DNA of 64,000 bases from Chryseobacterium pennae (GTDB lineage Bacteria; Bacteroidota; Bacteroidia; Flavobacteriales; Weeksellaceae). The DNA is taken from NCBI RefSeq assembly GCF_003385515.1, contig NZ_QNVT01000008.1, forward strand, positions 143,114 to 207,113, in the 5' to 3' direction. The translations under genes were made by a program, and so were the position numbers. Positions 37,104 to 45,920 of this stretch are shown in pieces (position 1 is the first letter of the stretch; the number at the start of each line of letters is the position of its first letter). The notes below the pieces were generated by a model. The model did no database searches. It saw only the letters and a list, made by a program, of their open reading frames with translations, and was not told the origin of the DNA.

Positions 37104-37910
37104 TTAAATATAATAAGACCTTGTCTGAATCGCTGCCGGAGCCGACATACTTGTACGAACTGCAAAAGCCGGAGTATCACCAATAAGGATTTCCATATCT
37201 TCTCTCATTTTATTTTTTGAACTTCCGTAAGACATTTTTACAAAGTCTTTACTTTTTTTCAGATCTAAAAAATAAAGGTTGGTAGGTTGTAGAATATTCC
37301 AACGGCAGCCGATAAGCTTTTTGTCGTATTGTCCATACTCTGTGATAGGAGAGAAGGCGGATATTTCCGGAATTAGATTTGTAACATGAGCATGACAAGT
37401 GAAAATGAATTCGCTGCTGTTGTCCGGATCATTACAGGTTATCGTCCAGGTATTTTGTCCGGGAACATTTAATGAGGGAAGGTTGGTCGTAAAGGTGGTT
37501 TTAAATTTCGGTTCTCCAAACAGCTCGATACCTGCTTTTATTGCCATGTCTGCATCACAGGGAACGTGCACTCTTTTATGGCCCATTAATTTGGTCTGTT
37601 CTTCACCACGCAGGTATTGTTTGGCAGTTACAAAAGCAACATTGTTTTTTTGAGATTTAGGATAAGAAACGATATTTAATTCGATTTCCTGTGTGGTACT
37701 CGCTCCGTTGGGAAATTGACCGGTATAGTTTTGGAAGTTAAAACTTACCAAAGCTTTTCCGTTAAAATCGGCAGCAATTAATCCGGTATTTTCCAGATAT
37801 TTTATAACTTTTTCTCTTTCAACGAGAAACGCAACTTCAATATTGAATAATGTTGCATAATAGAAAGGTAAGCCAAATCCTTCAGGGATTGGAGGTAATT
37901 GATTATTCAT
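37104..37910 (-). CDS. Acetoacetate-decarboxylase-like protein
   Basis: This is a 268-residue protein without a signal peptide. The pattern resembles the acetoacetate decarboxylase superfamily: EIELNIVSYP, a conserved middle YLRGEEQTKLMGHKR, then DADMAIKAGIELFGEPKFKT, which mirrors the G-x-E-x-x-G-x-P-K segment of the family. The Schiff-base lysine cannot be assigned with certainty; members of this superfamily also perform aldolase or dehydratase reactions. It lies in the redox operon between the cytochrome c and the 518-residue unknown protein, which implies action on a small carbonyl compound. Confidence 0.6.
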   Translation of the reverse strand: MNNQLPPIPEGFGLPFYYATLFNIEVAFLVEREKVIKYLENTGLIAADFNGKALVSFNFQNYTGQFPNGASTTQEIELNIVSYPKSQKNNVAFVTAKQYLRGEEQTKLMGHKRVHVPCDADMAIKAGIELFGEPKFKTTFTTNLPSLNVPGQNTWTITCNDPDNSSEFIFTCHAHVTNLIPEISAFSPITEYGQYDKKLIGCRWNILQPTNLYFLDLKKSKDFVKMSYGSSKNKMREDMEILIGDTPAFAVRTSMSAPAAIQTRSYYI

Positions 37911-37989
37911 GGTTTTAGGTTTTAGTTTTTTTTAATATAATTCTACGAGGCGTTTTATGACCCCGTAGAATCTTTGTTGACTTTGGGGT

Positions 37990-39546
37990 TTAACCTTTGT
38001 TGTGATAAGGACATCCTGGAGGAGGAGCGATGCCATTTTCAGTAACGGAAGCAGGCATGGTCATACTCATTCCTGAAGGAGCATCGAAGAACTGTTCTTC
38101 AATGATTTTTCTCTGATCATCAGGAATATCCTCCATTTTACGAAGTGTATTGACTTGAATATGAGGCCAGCTTGTTGTCCCGCCATCATTTCCGAAATCG
38201 AATTCAAAGAATATGATCTGTTCATACTGCAGCTGAAGAATTTCTTTTCCATCTTCAATCACCGTTTCGATCCATAAACGAAAATCGACTTCTACAGTCG
38301 GAACAAAACGGTTGACAAAAGGAACATTTAAAATTCCACCCTGTGCTCCGGTTTTCATTTTTGAAGATAATTGAATAAGAACATAATTAGCCACTTTTTG
38401 TCCACTCAATGTATCTCTTAATCGCATATCAGGTCTTACACAATAAGGATACAATTGATCTGCAAGGATTCTCTGGGTATAGATTTTGTTGGAGCCGCGG
38501 TCATTATCATCAGTTAGCGTTTCATGAACCCAACCAGGAGCCGGTTTATCTAAGTTAATAGGGTCTGTTACACTGGCACCTGCACCTCCCATTGTAGGTG
38601 AAATGGAAAGATGTTCCGGCTGCCATGCTGCATCTCCGTAAGGGAATTGTGGAGCCCCATTAATTAAATAATCTAAACCGCTCGGAGCGATATCTCCCAA
38701 TAAAGTAATTGTACTTCCGTGAGGGATAACTCCGCTTCTTGAGATCGAATAATCCGGAATAAAATAAGGTCCTGTAATTCCATCCAGAGGTTTGATTTCC
38801 TGAGCAGGAATAATTTCATAATATTTTTGTCCTTCTTTTAACTGGCTTAAAAGAATATAGGAAGAGTTACCGTTTTCATCTCTTACCTCAACCAGCGGTT
38901 CATTTCTGTATTCGCCTGTGTATCCGTATTTTTGAGCATCGCTTTCAGAACGGGCATGAATTCCTCGATCTTTTTTAATGGTTTCCTCAGTTGCTGCGTA
39001 ATTATAAACGTCACTTAGCCAAAGATACATCCCGTTTTCTTCATGAATTCCTGCATATTGCAATTCTGACTGACCTTCTACCTTATTGACACTTTTAATC
39101 GTTTGATCATACTTTACAGCACCACAAAACAATTCAGTGGCCCCACCTCGGTTACGTACGCCACCCGGAACAATTTCGAATGTTAGTTTTTCAATATATT
39201 CTTCTGTATCAAAACTGAATTTTCCAGGAATTGTACCGGGATTCGTCCCTGGAGAAGGCATAATTGTGGTGTGAATTCCGCTTCCTAAAGATGGTCTTTT
39301 AATATGATCATTGTAATTGGCGTTGTAGCTTACCCAGGTTCCGTTTAGGGCAGCCAGAATACCGTAATCAACATTATTTGCAATATCGTTTAGTTGATCT
39401 TCTCTGAAAGGTCGTACAGGATCATCAATTAATAATTTTGAATAACCCTTCATCAATTGTTCTAAATACCCTTTCTGTTCTTCCGGCGAAGTTGTTAATA
39501 CTCGCGCATTAAGATCTTGAATGATCTCTTGTTTTCTTTTTAACAT
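37990..39546 (-). CDS. Unrecognised 518-residue protein of the redox operon
   Basis: No signal peptide or membrane segment. A segment at about 60-180 (ALNGTWVSYNANY, FEIVPGGVRNRGGATELFCG, LQYAGIHEENGMYLWL) has the order of short strands seen in nitrobindin-like haem-binding beta-barrels, but this is a weak resemblance. The rest includes GITGPYFIPDYSISRSGVIP and a cysteine near the end (PPPGCPYHNKG). It is 14 bases from the end of the VioB-like gene, so the two are co-transcribed. Function is unknown. Confidence 0.6.
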   Translation of the reverse strand: MLKRKQEIIQDLNARVLTTSPEEQKGYLEQLMKGYSKLLIDDPVRPFREDQLNDIANNVDYGILAALNGTWVSYNANYNDHIKRPSLGSGIHTTIMPSPGTNPGTIPGKFSFDTEEYIEKLTFEIVPGGVRNRGGATELFCGAVKYDQTIKSVNKVEGQSELQYAGIHEENGMYLWLSDVYNYAATEETIKKDRGIHARSESDAQKYGYTGEYRNEPLVEVRDENGNSSYILLSQLKEGQKYYEIIPAQEIKPLDGITGPYFIPDYSISRSGVIPHGSTITLLGDIAPSGLDYLINGAPQFPYGDAAWQPEHLSISPTMGGAGASVTDPINLDKPAPGWVHETLTDDNDRGSNKIYTQRILADQLYPYCVRPDMRLRDTLSGQKVANYVLIQLSSKMKTGAQGGILNVPFVNRFVPTVEVDFRLWIETVIEDGKEILQLQYEQIIFFEFDFGNDGGTTSWPHIQVNTLRKMEDIPDDQRKIIEEQFFDAPSGMSMTMPASVTENGIAPPPGCPYHNKG

Positions 39547-39560
39547 GGTATATTGGTGTA

Positions 39561-41021
39561 TTAGTTTGAAGGATATTCGAAAGTAGGTCCTGCATTATAT
39601 TGGGAATCTAACGGTTGGCTCATCAATCCGATGGCCTGTTCTTTCAGTGCATACATATACATGATAGATTTTGGCAGTTCTTCAGCATGTCCTTCCACCG
39701 CAGCCTGAATAGCATCTAATAATTTTTTATAAGTAGCATTAAATGCTTTTCCTTGCTCAAATAGTACCGGATTTGATTGATAGTCGGATATTTTAGGATT
39801 CGGTTTCATCGGATAAGCGGCGCTCCAGTCTACAGGAAGCGGTTTTCCGACAGGTGGAGTGGCTACAGGCATCATCCCTTTTTCATCAATGAAAGGTCTA
39901 TAATCACCGCCAACATAAAAATGTTCATGGAAAACTTCTTTAAATCTGAAATAATGTGCCAATTCTGCTCCTTCTTCAAACTGTGAGGCATCTACATCAA
40001 AAATAGAATCATCAGCTCCTTCACCTTGTCCTTTAATTTCCTGGAAAACAAGAATCACTCCTTCCAAAGCATCAACAGGATGTAATTTTCCGCCACTTCC
40101 GTAATACTGTTCCGGACGGATCTGTTTGGCTGGGTTTCCAGTGAAGATTCCCCCTTTATTGAGTTCTTCAAAATTCTGTGGCAGTTTTTTATTTTTTTCA
40201 TAATAAGCAATGATTTGGAAAACCACGATATAAAAGAATAAAACGTCATAATATTCTCCAATGGTATGAACATTTTTCATCATAAAATCTTTCATGTTTT
40301 CCAATGTCCAGAAGTTATTTTCCTGAGCCACACTTCTTGAAAATGAACTTGAGGTTTCAATTTGAGGAATATATTTCGGAGCTTTTACCGTAGGATTAGT
40401 TGGGCTTTCAATCGCAATAAAAGTCGAAATACTGTTGGGTGAGAATGTTTCCAGCCCTACGTAGAAATCAACATTCATCGGAAGTTTCATCGGATAGGTA
40501 GGGTAATTCTGAGACTGGTTGACTGATGGCTGAATATTGACAGCATTCATCACATTACAAACCATAATCATGTGAAGCATCTCTTCTACCGCAACACTTC
40601 TGATGATTTGTGAAGCTAAAACATTGGTTCCGTCTTTAATGGAGTACAAAGCGGTAAGATAGGGCGGAATTGTAGAATGTTCAATCAGAATGGCTGTTTG
40701 CAAAAGGTCCTGTAAAATCGGACGGTAATCTAAGCCAGCCAATCCTTGTTTAGAAATCTCTTCAGTGTGTCCACCAAATTGAGACTGCAGATAAGTATTA
40801 AATTCCTTAATCTGATTATTTAAAAGGAAGTTTGTCAGCGTTTTGCTGTGGTGCTTCAATCCTTCAGTCCAGTCATGTTTGCCTATTTTAGAATCAAATA
40901 ATAATGATTGTAAAGAGATTGCTTCTTCAGTGATGGTATTTTGGGCGAAAGAATTTCTTGAAAAGGTACTATTTTCAATATTTTCCTGAGGTTCTGTTTT
41001 ATTGATAAGTTGTTGTCTCAT
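39561..41021 (-). CDS. VioB-like / ferritin-like domain protein
   Basis: This is a 486-residue protein without a signal peptide. Residues about 70-240 resemble the ferritin-like domain of VioB (iminophenyl-pyruvate dimer synthase, PF12902): LLQTAILIEHSTIPPYLTALYS, then SVAVEEMLHMIMVCNVMNA. The Glu/His residues (IEHST, VEEMLH) are candidates for a di-iron or haem site. The C-terminal half has an extra helical part (LAHYFRFKEVFHEHFYVG). VioB couples indole-pyruvate imines in violacein synthesis, but no vio genes are here. It is 7 bases from the GMC gene. A role as an oxidase or imine-coupling enzyme is inferred. Confidence 0.7.
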   Translation of the reverse strand: MRQQLINKTEPQENIENSTFSRNSFAQNTITEEAISLQSLLFDSKIGKHDWTEGLKHHSKTLTNFLLNNQIKEFNTYLQSQFGGHTEEISKQGLAGLDYRPILQDLLQTAILIEHSTIPPYLTALYSIKDGTNVLASQIIRSVAVEEMLHMIMVCNVMNAVNIQPSVNQSQNYPTYPMKLPMNVDFYVGLETFSPNSISTFIAIESPTNPTVKAPKYIPQIETSSSFSRSVAQENNFWTLENMKDFMMKNVHTIGEYYDVLFFYIVVFQIIAYYEKNKKLPQNFEELNKGGIFTGNPAKQIRPEQYYGSGGKLHPVDALEGVILVFQEIKGQGEGADDSIFDVDASQFEEGAELAHYFRFKEVFHEHFYVGGDYRPFIDEKGMMPVATPPVGKPLPVDWSAAYPMKPNPKISDYQSNPVLFEQGKAFNATYKKLLDAIQAAVEGHAEELPKSIMYMYALKEQAIGLMSQPLDSQYNAGPTFEYPSN

Positions 41022-41027
41022 TTCTTT

Positions 41028-43091
41028 TTATTTTAAAATTGTTTCCAAATCTTTCAAAATGGATTCTACTGAGCGAATCGTGAATGCTGATAAAGTTAAA
41101 GTTGGGTTCGAAGTTCCCAGAGTGGTCATATTTCCTGCCCCTACAATGTATAAGTTTGGATGATCCCAGGCTTTGCAGTAGCTATCCGTTACAGAATCTG
41201 AGGCATTGTGACCCATTCTGTGAGTTCCCACGATGTGACCTGCTCCGTTATAGGAATATCTGACATCTTTATACATGAAAGTATTGTTATCTTTTGCACT
41301 GTATTCCGTACGATCTTCAATTCCAAGTTTTTTAAACATTTGGTTTGAAGCCAGTTTTGCCTGTTCCATCGCTCTTTTTTCGTAATCTGTTAATTCATAG
41401 TGAATAACAGGGCGTGGAATTCCCAGGACATCTAAATATTCATTGTTAATGGTTACTCTGTTGTCTGGATTAGGTAACTGTTCAATTTCAAAATGGAATA
41501 AAACCTGCCTCGAAAGATCTTTAGCCAAAGCTTCTTTTAGTTCTTTACCAAAAAGTCCTCCTTTCAGACATTTTGAAAGATCAGATCCGGGAGAGAAAGT
41601 AGGCCAGCTCCATCCCCAATTGTCAAGAGGAGAAATCCACGCGGAAAATTCGCTTCTAAATTTCCCGTCACGGAAAGACGAAATATTGGTGGTAGAACCT
41701 GGACCTCTGTAAGGATATACGGGTTTAGGAAATAGTCCCCAAGTGAGCATTACCATGTGGTCCATCAGATTTCTTCCCACCTGATCGCTATTGTTGGCAA
41801 CCGTTTTTTCAATGGGCTGTCCGTCCTTCATAGCGGTATATTTTGAATTTAAAAGGATTTTAGGATTTTCAAAGGCATTGGCAGCAAGAATTACAATAGA
41901 ATTGCCGGTGTCAATAACCTCTTCAACAAAATCTGTTTTTTCCTTAGAAATATATCTTCTTAAATGAACTTTTGAGATTCTATCCTGATTGTGCTGATCT
42001 ACACTTACTTTGTAAACCACACTCTGTGCCTGAACCTGAATGTAAGGATTTCTTTGGAGATTTTTGTTTTTATTGACTTTATACAGTGCTTTTTTCAATG
42101 TTTTTAAAGCGTTGTATTTTGCCTGAACCGGACAAATTGGAACACATGAAGCATTTCCTTCACAACGTTCTCCCTGATAAGGATTCCAGACTGCGCCCAG
42201 AGCCTTATATTCTTCATTTTCTATGTTGTTTAAGGATAATTTATACCCTGATTCTGAATGATTTGCTTTAATTAATTTTGCTGTTCCATAAGCCGCGTTG
42301 GGTGTAGAATTTCTTCCTTGTGGTGAAGGAACCAGCGTCAGTGGAATGCTTCCGGAATCTAACTGAACAGAAGTTCCTTCCAGTCCTTTGATAATTTGCT
42401 GATCCATATAACTTTGAGGGATTTCATCCATTGGAAAAACATAATCTTTACCATAATATTCTTCTCTACTTTCTTCAATAGGATATTTTTGGGCAGCAAC
42501 GCTTCCTGAAACCCCAATTTCAAATTCTGCCATCTCATAATAGGGCTTCAGGGTCTTATAGTCGATTGGCCAATCCATTGCTTTGTTGTATTTTTCCTTT
42601 AATTTAAAATCATTGGGAAGCATTCTTGGTGTTGTTCCCAGCCAGTGAAGGGTAGTTCCGCCTCCAACCCGGATGGCATCACTTGCAAAAGGCATCGGAC
42701 CAAACTGTACCAAATATCCTTTTTTTTCAGGGAATGGGGGAATGATCTTCTGCATATCCAAAACATTGGGAGAAGGAGCCTGCTTAAGATCCGGATACGG
42801 TGAATTGGGAACTTTTGCACCTTCCATATAATATTTACGGATGTAATCGTTGTAATTGACCATTGAAGATGCGGAGTCTAATTCAAGTCCGGCTTCCAAT
42901 CCTGCCTCATACATTAAAATAGATAACTCTTTATAGGCTTTTGAGTCGTTCATTTCGGAACGGTGGATCATTTTTTTTGCATCCGTATCAAAAACGTGAT
43001 CTGTTAAAAGTTTGGCAATTAAAGATCCGGCGATTCCCGTTCCTACAATGATTACGTCTTTTTTTGGCTGTGGTTTTTCTGTCTGATTCAT
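41028..43091 (-). CDS. GMC-family FAD oxidoreductase with cysteine cluster (sorbitol/gluconate dehydrogenase type)
   Basis: This is a 687-residue protein. VIIVGTGIAGSL at the N-terminus is the FAD-binding loop; the C-terminus has GTHRMGHNASDSV and IVGAGNMTTLGTSNPTLTLS, typical of GMC enzymes. C310, C316 and C320 (ERCEGNASCVPICP) match the [3Fe-4S] cluster position known from FAD-dependent glucose and fructose dehydrogenases, implying electron transfer to a cytochrome rather than to oxygen. It overlaps the small subunit gene by four bases (ATGA). No signal peptide is seen, although relatives act in the periplasm via a Tat signal on the small subunit. Confidence 0.85.
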   Translation of the reverse strand: MNQTEKPQPKKDVIIVGTGIAGSLIAKLLTDHVFDTDAKKMIHRSEMNDSKAYKELSILMYEAGLEAGLELDSASSMVNYNDYIRKYYMEGAKVPNSPYPDLKQAPSPNVLDMQKIIPPFPEKKGYLVQFGPMPFASDAIRVGGGTTLHWLGTTPRMLPNDFKLKEKYNKAMDWPIDYKTLKPYYEMAEFEIGVSGSVAAQKYPIEESREEYYGKDYVFPMDEIPQSYMDQQIIKGLEGTSVQLDSGSIPLTLVPSPQGRNSTPNAAYGTAKLIKANHSESGYKLSLNNIENEEYKALGAVWNPYQGERCEGNASCVPICPVQAKYNALKTLKKALYKVNKNKNLQRNPYIQVQAQSVVYKVSVDQHNQDRISKVHLRRYISKEKTDFVEEVIDTGNSIVILAANAFENPKILLNSKYTAMKDGQPIEKTVANNSDQVGRNLMDHMVMLTWGLFPKPVYPYRGPGSTTNISSFRDGKFRSEFSAWISPLDNWGWSWPTFSPGSDLSKCLKGGLFGKELKEALAKDLSRQVLFHFEIEQLPNPDNRVTINNEYLDVLGIPRPVIHYELTDYEKRAMEQAKLASNQMFKKLGIEDRTEYSAKDNNTFMYKDVRYSYNGAGHIVGTHRMGHNASDSVTDSYCKAWDHPNLYIVGAGNMTTLGTSNPTLTLSAFTIRSVESILKDLETILK

Positions 43092-43534
43092 GAGTTGCTG
43101 TTTACAGGTTTAATACTCCAAGATTTAAAGCCCGGCTGTTTCGCTCCTGGCGGGTGAGCCTGCATGATGTTCCATACCAATCCTTCTTTGTAAGAGAGAT
43201 CGTTTACATAAGCACCTTCCCAGGTTCCCAGGTACCAGAGGGTGATCACGTCTTGTGCAATTTTTTTAGTGGAGGGGTTAGATAGAATTTGAGTAGAAAT
43301 TGCAGCAGACAGTTGATCCGGAGTTTGGGAACTTTCAATAGCGTTTTTAGAAATATTCAAAAACTCGATGAAAGTGGCTTTTTCAATCTTACCAAGAATA
43401 TGCTTGTAATAAATTTCGGCTAAACCTGTAGATTGTAATTCATTTTCGGTAAATCCCGTTAGCGGGGCTGAAATTGTCATGAATACACCGTAGTAGTAAT
43501 CATCGACGTTGAGGATTTTGGTGTTGATAATCAT
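43088..43534 (-). CDS. Small subunit of FAD-dependent dehydrogenase (sorbitol dehydrogenase type)
   Basis: This is a 148-residue protein. The end NDLSYKEGLVWNIMQAHPPG and the preceding LWYLGTWEG are typical of the small, helical subunit (PF12318-like) paired with GMC dehydrogenases. It lacks the N-terminal Tat signal (no RR, no hydrophobic stretch) that such subunits usually carry. It is the first gene of the six-gene operon and overlaps the GMC gene by four bases, which supports a 1:1 complex. Confidence 0.75.
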   Translation of the reverse strand: MIINTKILNVDDYYYGVFMTISAPLTGFTENELQSTGLAEIYYKHILGKIEKATFIEFLNISKNAIESSQTPDQLSAAISTQILSNPSTKKIAQDVITLWYLGTWEGAYVNDLSYKEGLVWNIMQAHPPGAKQPGFKSWSIKPVNSNS

Positions 43535-43996
43535 TGAATAAAATTTGGTGTTAAAAAGTCAGTTTTTTATTGATTAAAGAAGACTCAATACAATTGGAAA
43601 AAATAAAATAGTAGCATGTTTTGTTCTTACTCATGCAATTGTAAGAAGCCATAATTTGTTTTTAGTGATATCCATGGTTATGAGTTTTATTAATCCAAAA
43701 TTATTCATTTGACAGTGATTTCGATTACGTATTTCTACGTAAAAATTTGATTCATGTGGTATTTAGAATTGTTATAAAAAAGAGATTATGAATGCTTTTT
43801 TGATAATTTAGATATTGAAAGCGATAATCATAATTTTTTCAGTATTGGCAATATGACAGAAGATTTAATTTCCATCCATGGAATAGTCAGGCGAATGTAT
43901 GCTTTGGCGTGTTCAATCCTGTAGTGGTTTGAATGTATTATGACTCACATATTTGATTTATTATTACATTAGTACTACGTTAATTTTTAATCAATT
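43535..43996. other. Gene-free divergent promoter region
   Basis: 462 bases between the redox operon (minus) and the patatin gene (plus). It should hold both promoters. I see AT-rich DNA but no exact TAnnTTTG box, palindrome or riboswitch. Confidence 0.4.
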
Positions 43997-44917
43997 ATGA
44001 AAGCATTGGTCATTTCAGGAGGAGGGAGCAAAGGGGCTTTTGCAGGCGGGGTAGCTGAACATCTTATAGAACATAATAAAAACGACTATGAACTCTTTGT
44101 AGGGACTTCAACCGGAAGTCTTCTGATTCCCTTTCTGGCTCTTGGAGATATCCAAAGAATTAAAAAGTTGTATACCACCATCGAGCAGTCCGATATTTTT
44201 ACGGTTTGTCCGTTTAAAATAACGAAGAAGAACGGTAAAGTAAAAATAGGGATCAACCATCTGGGGATTATCAGGCAGTTTATAAAAAAACAAAAGACAT
44301 TAGGAGACAGTACCAACCTCAGAAATCTTATCCGCAATAGCTTTACAAAGCGGGATTTTGAAAAAATAAAAGAGCTGAAAAAAGAAATTGTAGTGACAGT
44401 AGCCAACCTTACAACGCAGCAAATAGAGTATAAGTCTTCTAATGAACACAGTTATGAGGATTTCTGCGACTGGATCTGGGCTTCATCCAATATGGTTCCT
44501 TTGATGAGCTTATGCCGGAAGAACGGAAATGAATATGCTGACGGAGGCTTTGGAAACCTTATCCCTTTACAGTACGCCCTAGAAAAAGGAGCATCATCCA
44601 TAGATACCATTGTATTGCGGCTGGAAAAAACGTCATACAATAATCCACCTCTCCAGAATGTATTGGATGTTTTTGCCCGTACCACAGATTTCATGCTGAA
44701 TCAGATTGCCAGTGACGATCTTATTATTTCACAGTTGGAAGCGGCAACCACCAATGTACACATCAATTTCTTTTTTATCAACAGGATACTCACCACCCAT
44801 TCATTTATATTTGATAAAGAGGAGATGACGAAATGGTGGCAGGAAGGACTGGAGCTCTTCCAAACCACCGAATGCAAAAGTTTATTGTTAAAAGCGAAGC
44901 CTGCAGACCTTATTTGA
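43997..44917 (+). CDS. Patatin-like phospholipase
   Basis: This is a 306-residue cytoplasmic protein of usual length. ISGGGSKGAFAGGV is the oxyanion glycine loop. FVGTSTGSL contains the nucleophile S38, and EYADGGFGN contains the catalytic aspartate D182 (DGG). Patatins cleave acyl esters of phospholipids; in bacteria some are housekeeping and others defence effectors. No nucleotide-cyclase or NTPase partner is adjacent, so there is no support for a defence role here. It is transcribed alone and followed by repeat copies. Confidence 0.85.
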   Translation: MKALVISGGGSKGAFAGGVAEHLIEHNKNDYELFVGTSTGSLLIPFLALGDIQRIKKLYTTIEQSDIFTVCPFKITKKNGKVKIGINHLGIIRQFIKKQKTLGDSTNLRNLIRNSFTKRDFEKIKELKKEIVVTVANLTTQQIEYKSSNEHSYEDFCDWIWASSNMVPLMSLCRKNGNEYADGGFGNLIPLQYALEKGASSIDTIVLRLEKTSYNNPPLQNVLDVFARTTDFMLNQIASDDLIISQLEAATTNVHINFFFINRILTTHSFIFDKEEMTKWWQEGLELFQTTECKSLLLKAKPADLI

Positions 44918-44951
44918 GTTCTGAATAAAGAAAGGTGCAAAACCGTAGAGT

Positions 44952-45022
44952 AGAGCTGGTGAAAAAATAATGTAAAATCTAAAAGAATATAGGATTAGAT
45001 ATTCTTTACTTAAAAAATCCCA
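44952..45022 (+). repeat. Second interspersed repeat (copy 2)
   Basis: AGAGCTGGTGAAAAAATAATG is followed by AAAGAATAT/ATATTCTTT around AGGATTAG. It matches 32757-32818. It directly precedes palindromic repeat copy 7, whereas at 32757 it follows copy 4. Confidence 0.65.
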
Positions 45023-45046
45023 ACGAAAGCTGGTTTATTTTTGTTT

Positions 45047-45155
45047 TCTGCTATGAAAAGTCTCCTGATTTTAGCTGATGAAATAAGGCCATTTTCTTTA
45101 AGCTTGCTCCAAAGTCAGGAGACTTCGGAGAGCGGGAGACTTCGGAGAGCGGGGG
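45047..45155 (+). repeat. Interspersed palindromic repeat (copy 7, with tandem end)
   Basis: Both arms are present (AAAAGTCTCCTGATTTTAGC and CCAAAGTCAGGAGACTTCGG). The terminal 17 bases AGACTTCGGAGAGCGGG occur twice in tandem (45120-45136, 45137-45153), a slippage or replication signature. Confidence 0.85.
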
Positions 45156-45241
45156 TAATTTTTTGACTTTGTTACTTGATTTCAATATTTCTCTGATAGC
45201 TATCATGAAATTATTGCTAAGCCTATGGTTCTTTGTAATTT

Positions 45242-45268
45242 AAAAATCTCAGCACTGCTGAGATTTTT
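45242..45268. terminator. Rho-independent terminator
   Basis: AAAAATCTCAGCA and TGCTGAGATTTTT are exact inverted repeats. It lies 25 bases beyond the stop of the 48-residue gene on the minus strand and can also end plus-strand transcription from the patatin side. Confidence 0.85.
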
Positions 45269-45292
45269 AAAGACATTGTAACAAGCCAAAGA

Positions 45293-45439
45293 TTATTTAG
45301 AATCTCCAGGTTTGTGTTTGTGAGGTTTTAGATCCGGATGTTTTGGTTTTGTTTCAGGGGTTACTCTTCTTCTTCTGTCTGGAGTTCCATCAGATTTGTC
45401 AGGTTTTGGACCGGGCTTAATTGCTTTAACTGTTTCCAT
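45293..45439 (-). CDS. 48-residue basic, proline-rich small protein
   Basis: The frame starts at ATG 45439 and reads METVKAIKPGPKPDKSDGTP, DRRRRVTPETKPKHPDLKPH, KHKPGDSK. It has 17 Lys/Arg and 10 Pro, no signal and no hydrophobic core, so it is probably disordered and may bind nucleic acid or membranes. The clean stop followed by a strong terminator supports a real gene. Family unknown. Confidence 0.6.
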   Translation of the reverse strand: METVKAIKPGPKPDKSDGTPDRRRRVTPETKPKHPDLKPHKHKPGDSK

Positions 45440-45584
45440 TATAAATTTATTTAACACACTAAATTTAGAGTAATTTAAAATCTATACATTACGGAAAACC
45501 GTATTGTTTGAAACACAATTAAACATTAATATTAAGTAAGATCAAATATTTTCCCAATCCAGCTTCTTCAATTTTATTACGACT

Positions 45585-45803
45585 TTAGTTTTTCTTCCTT
45601 CCAGAAATTCTCAAATTGATATCAAAATTCATTTTGATTCTTCGAAACATTTTGAAAACTAAGTAAAAAGCTGCTATGATTTGTATTTCAGAAGTTGCTT
45701 TTAAAATAGTGTTGCTTTGGTATTCTTGATGAGAATTTATTAAGACTTTTACATTAAATTTTGTCTGACTTTTTTCAATAGTTTTAATTGTACTCATTTG
45801 CAA
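45585..45803 (-). CDS. Possible small protein of unknown function
   Basis: A 72-codon frame (a second ATG leaves 70). It contains one moderately hydrophobic stretch (IQIIAAFYLVFKMF) that could be a membrane helix. There is no clear ribosome-binding site and no terminator. It may be chance in AT-rich DNA. Confidence 0.3.
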   Translation of the reverse strand: MQMSTIKTIEKSQTKFNVKVLINSHQEYQSNTILKATSEIQIIAAFYLVFKMFRRIKMNFDINLRISGRKKN

Positions 45804-45920
45804 TATTTGTTAGATTAATAGTGCAAAGATTAATTATTGTCGAGTATAAATGTTATCCAATCTATTATCCAGTTTATCCAAAAAATGGAATAATTAGTTG
45901 TAAGCTAGATTGTTAATTGT

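Noticed and set aside
39561..41021. Violacein pathway
   Set aside because: Only a VioB-like domain is seen; VioA, C, D and E are absent.
43997..44917. Patatin as a CBASS-type defence effector
   Set aside because: No cyclase or other defence partner is adjacent.
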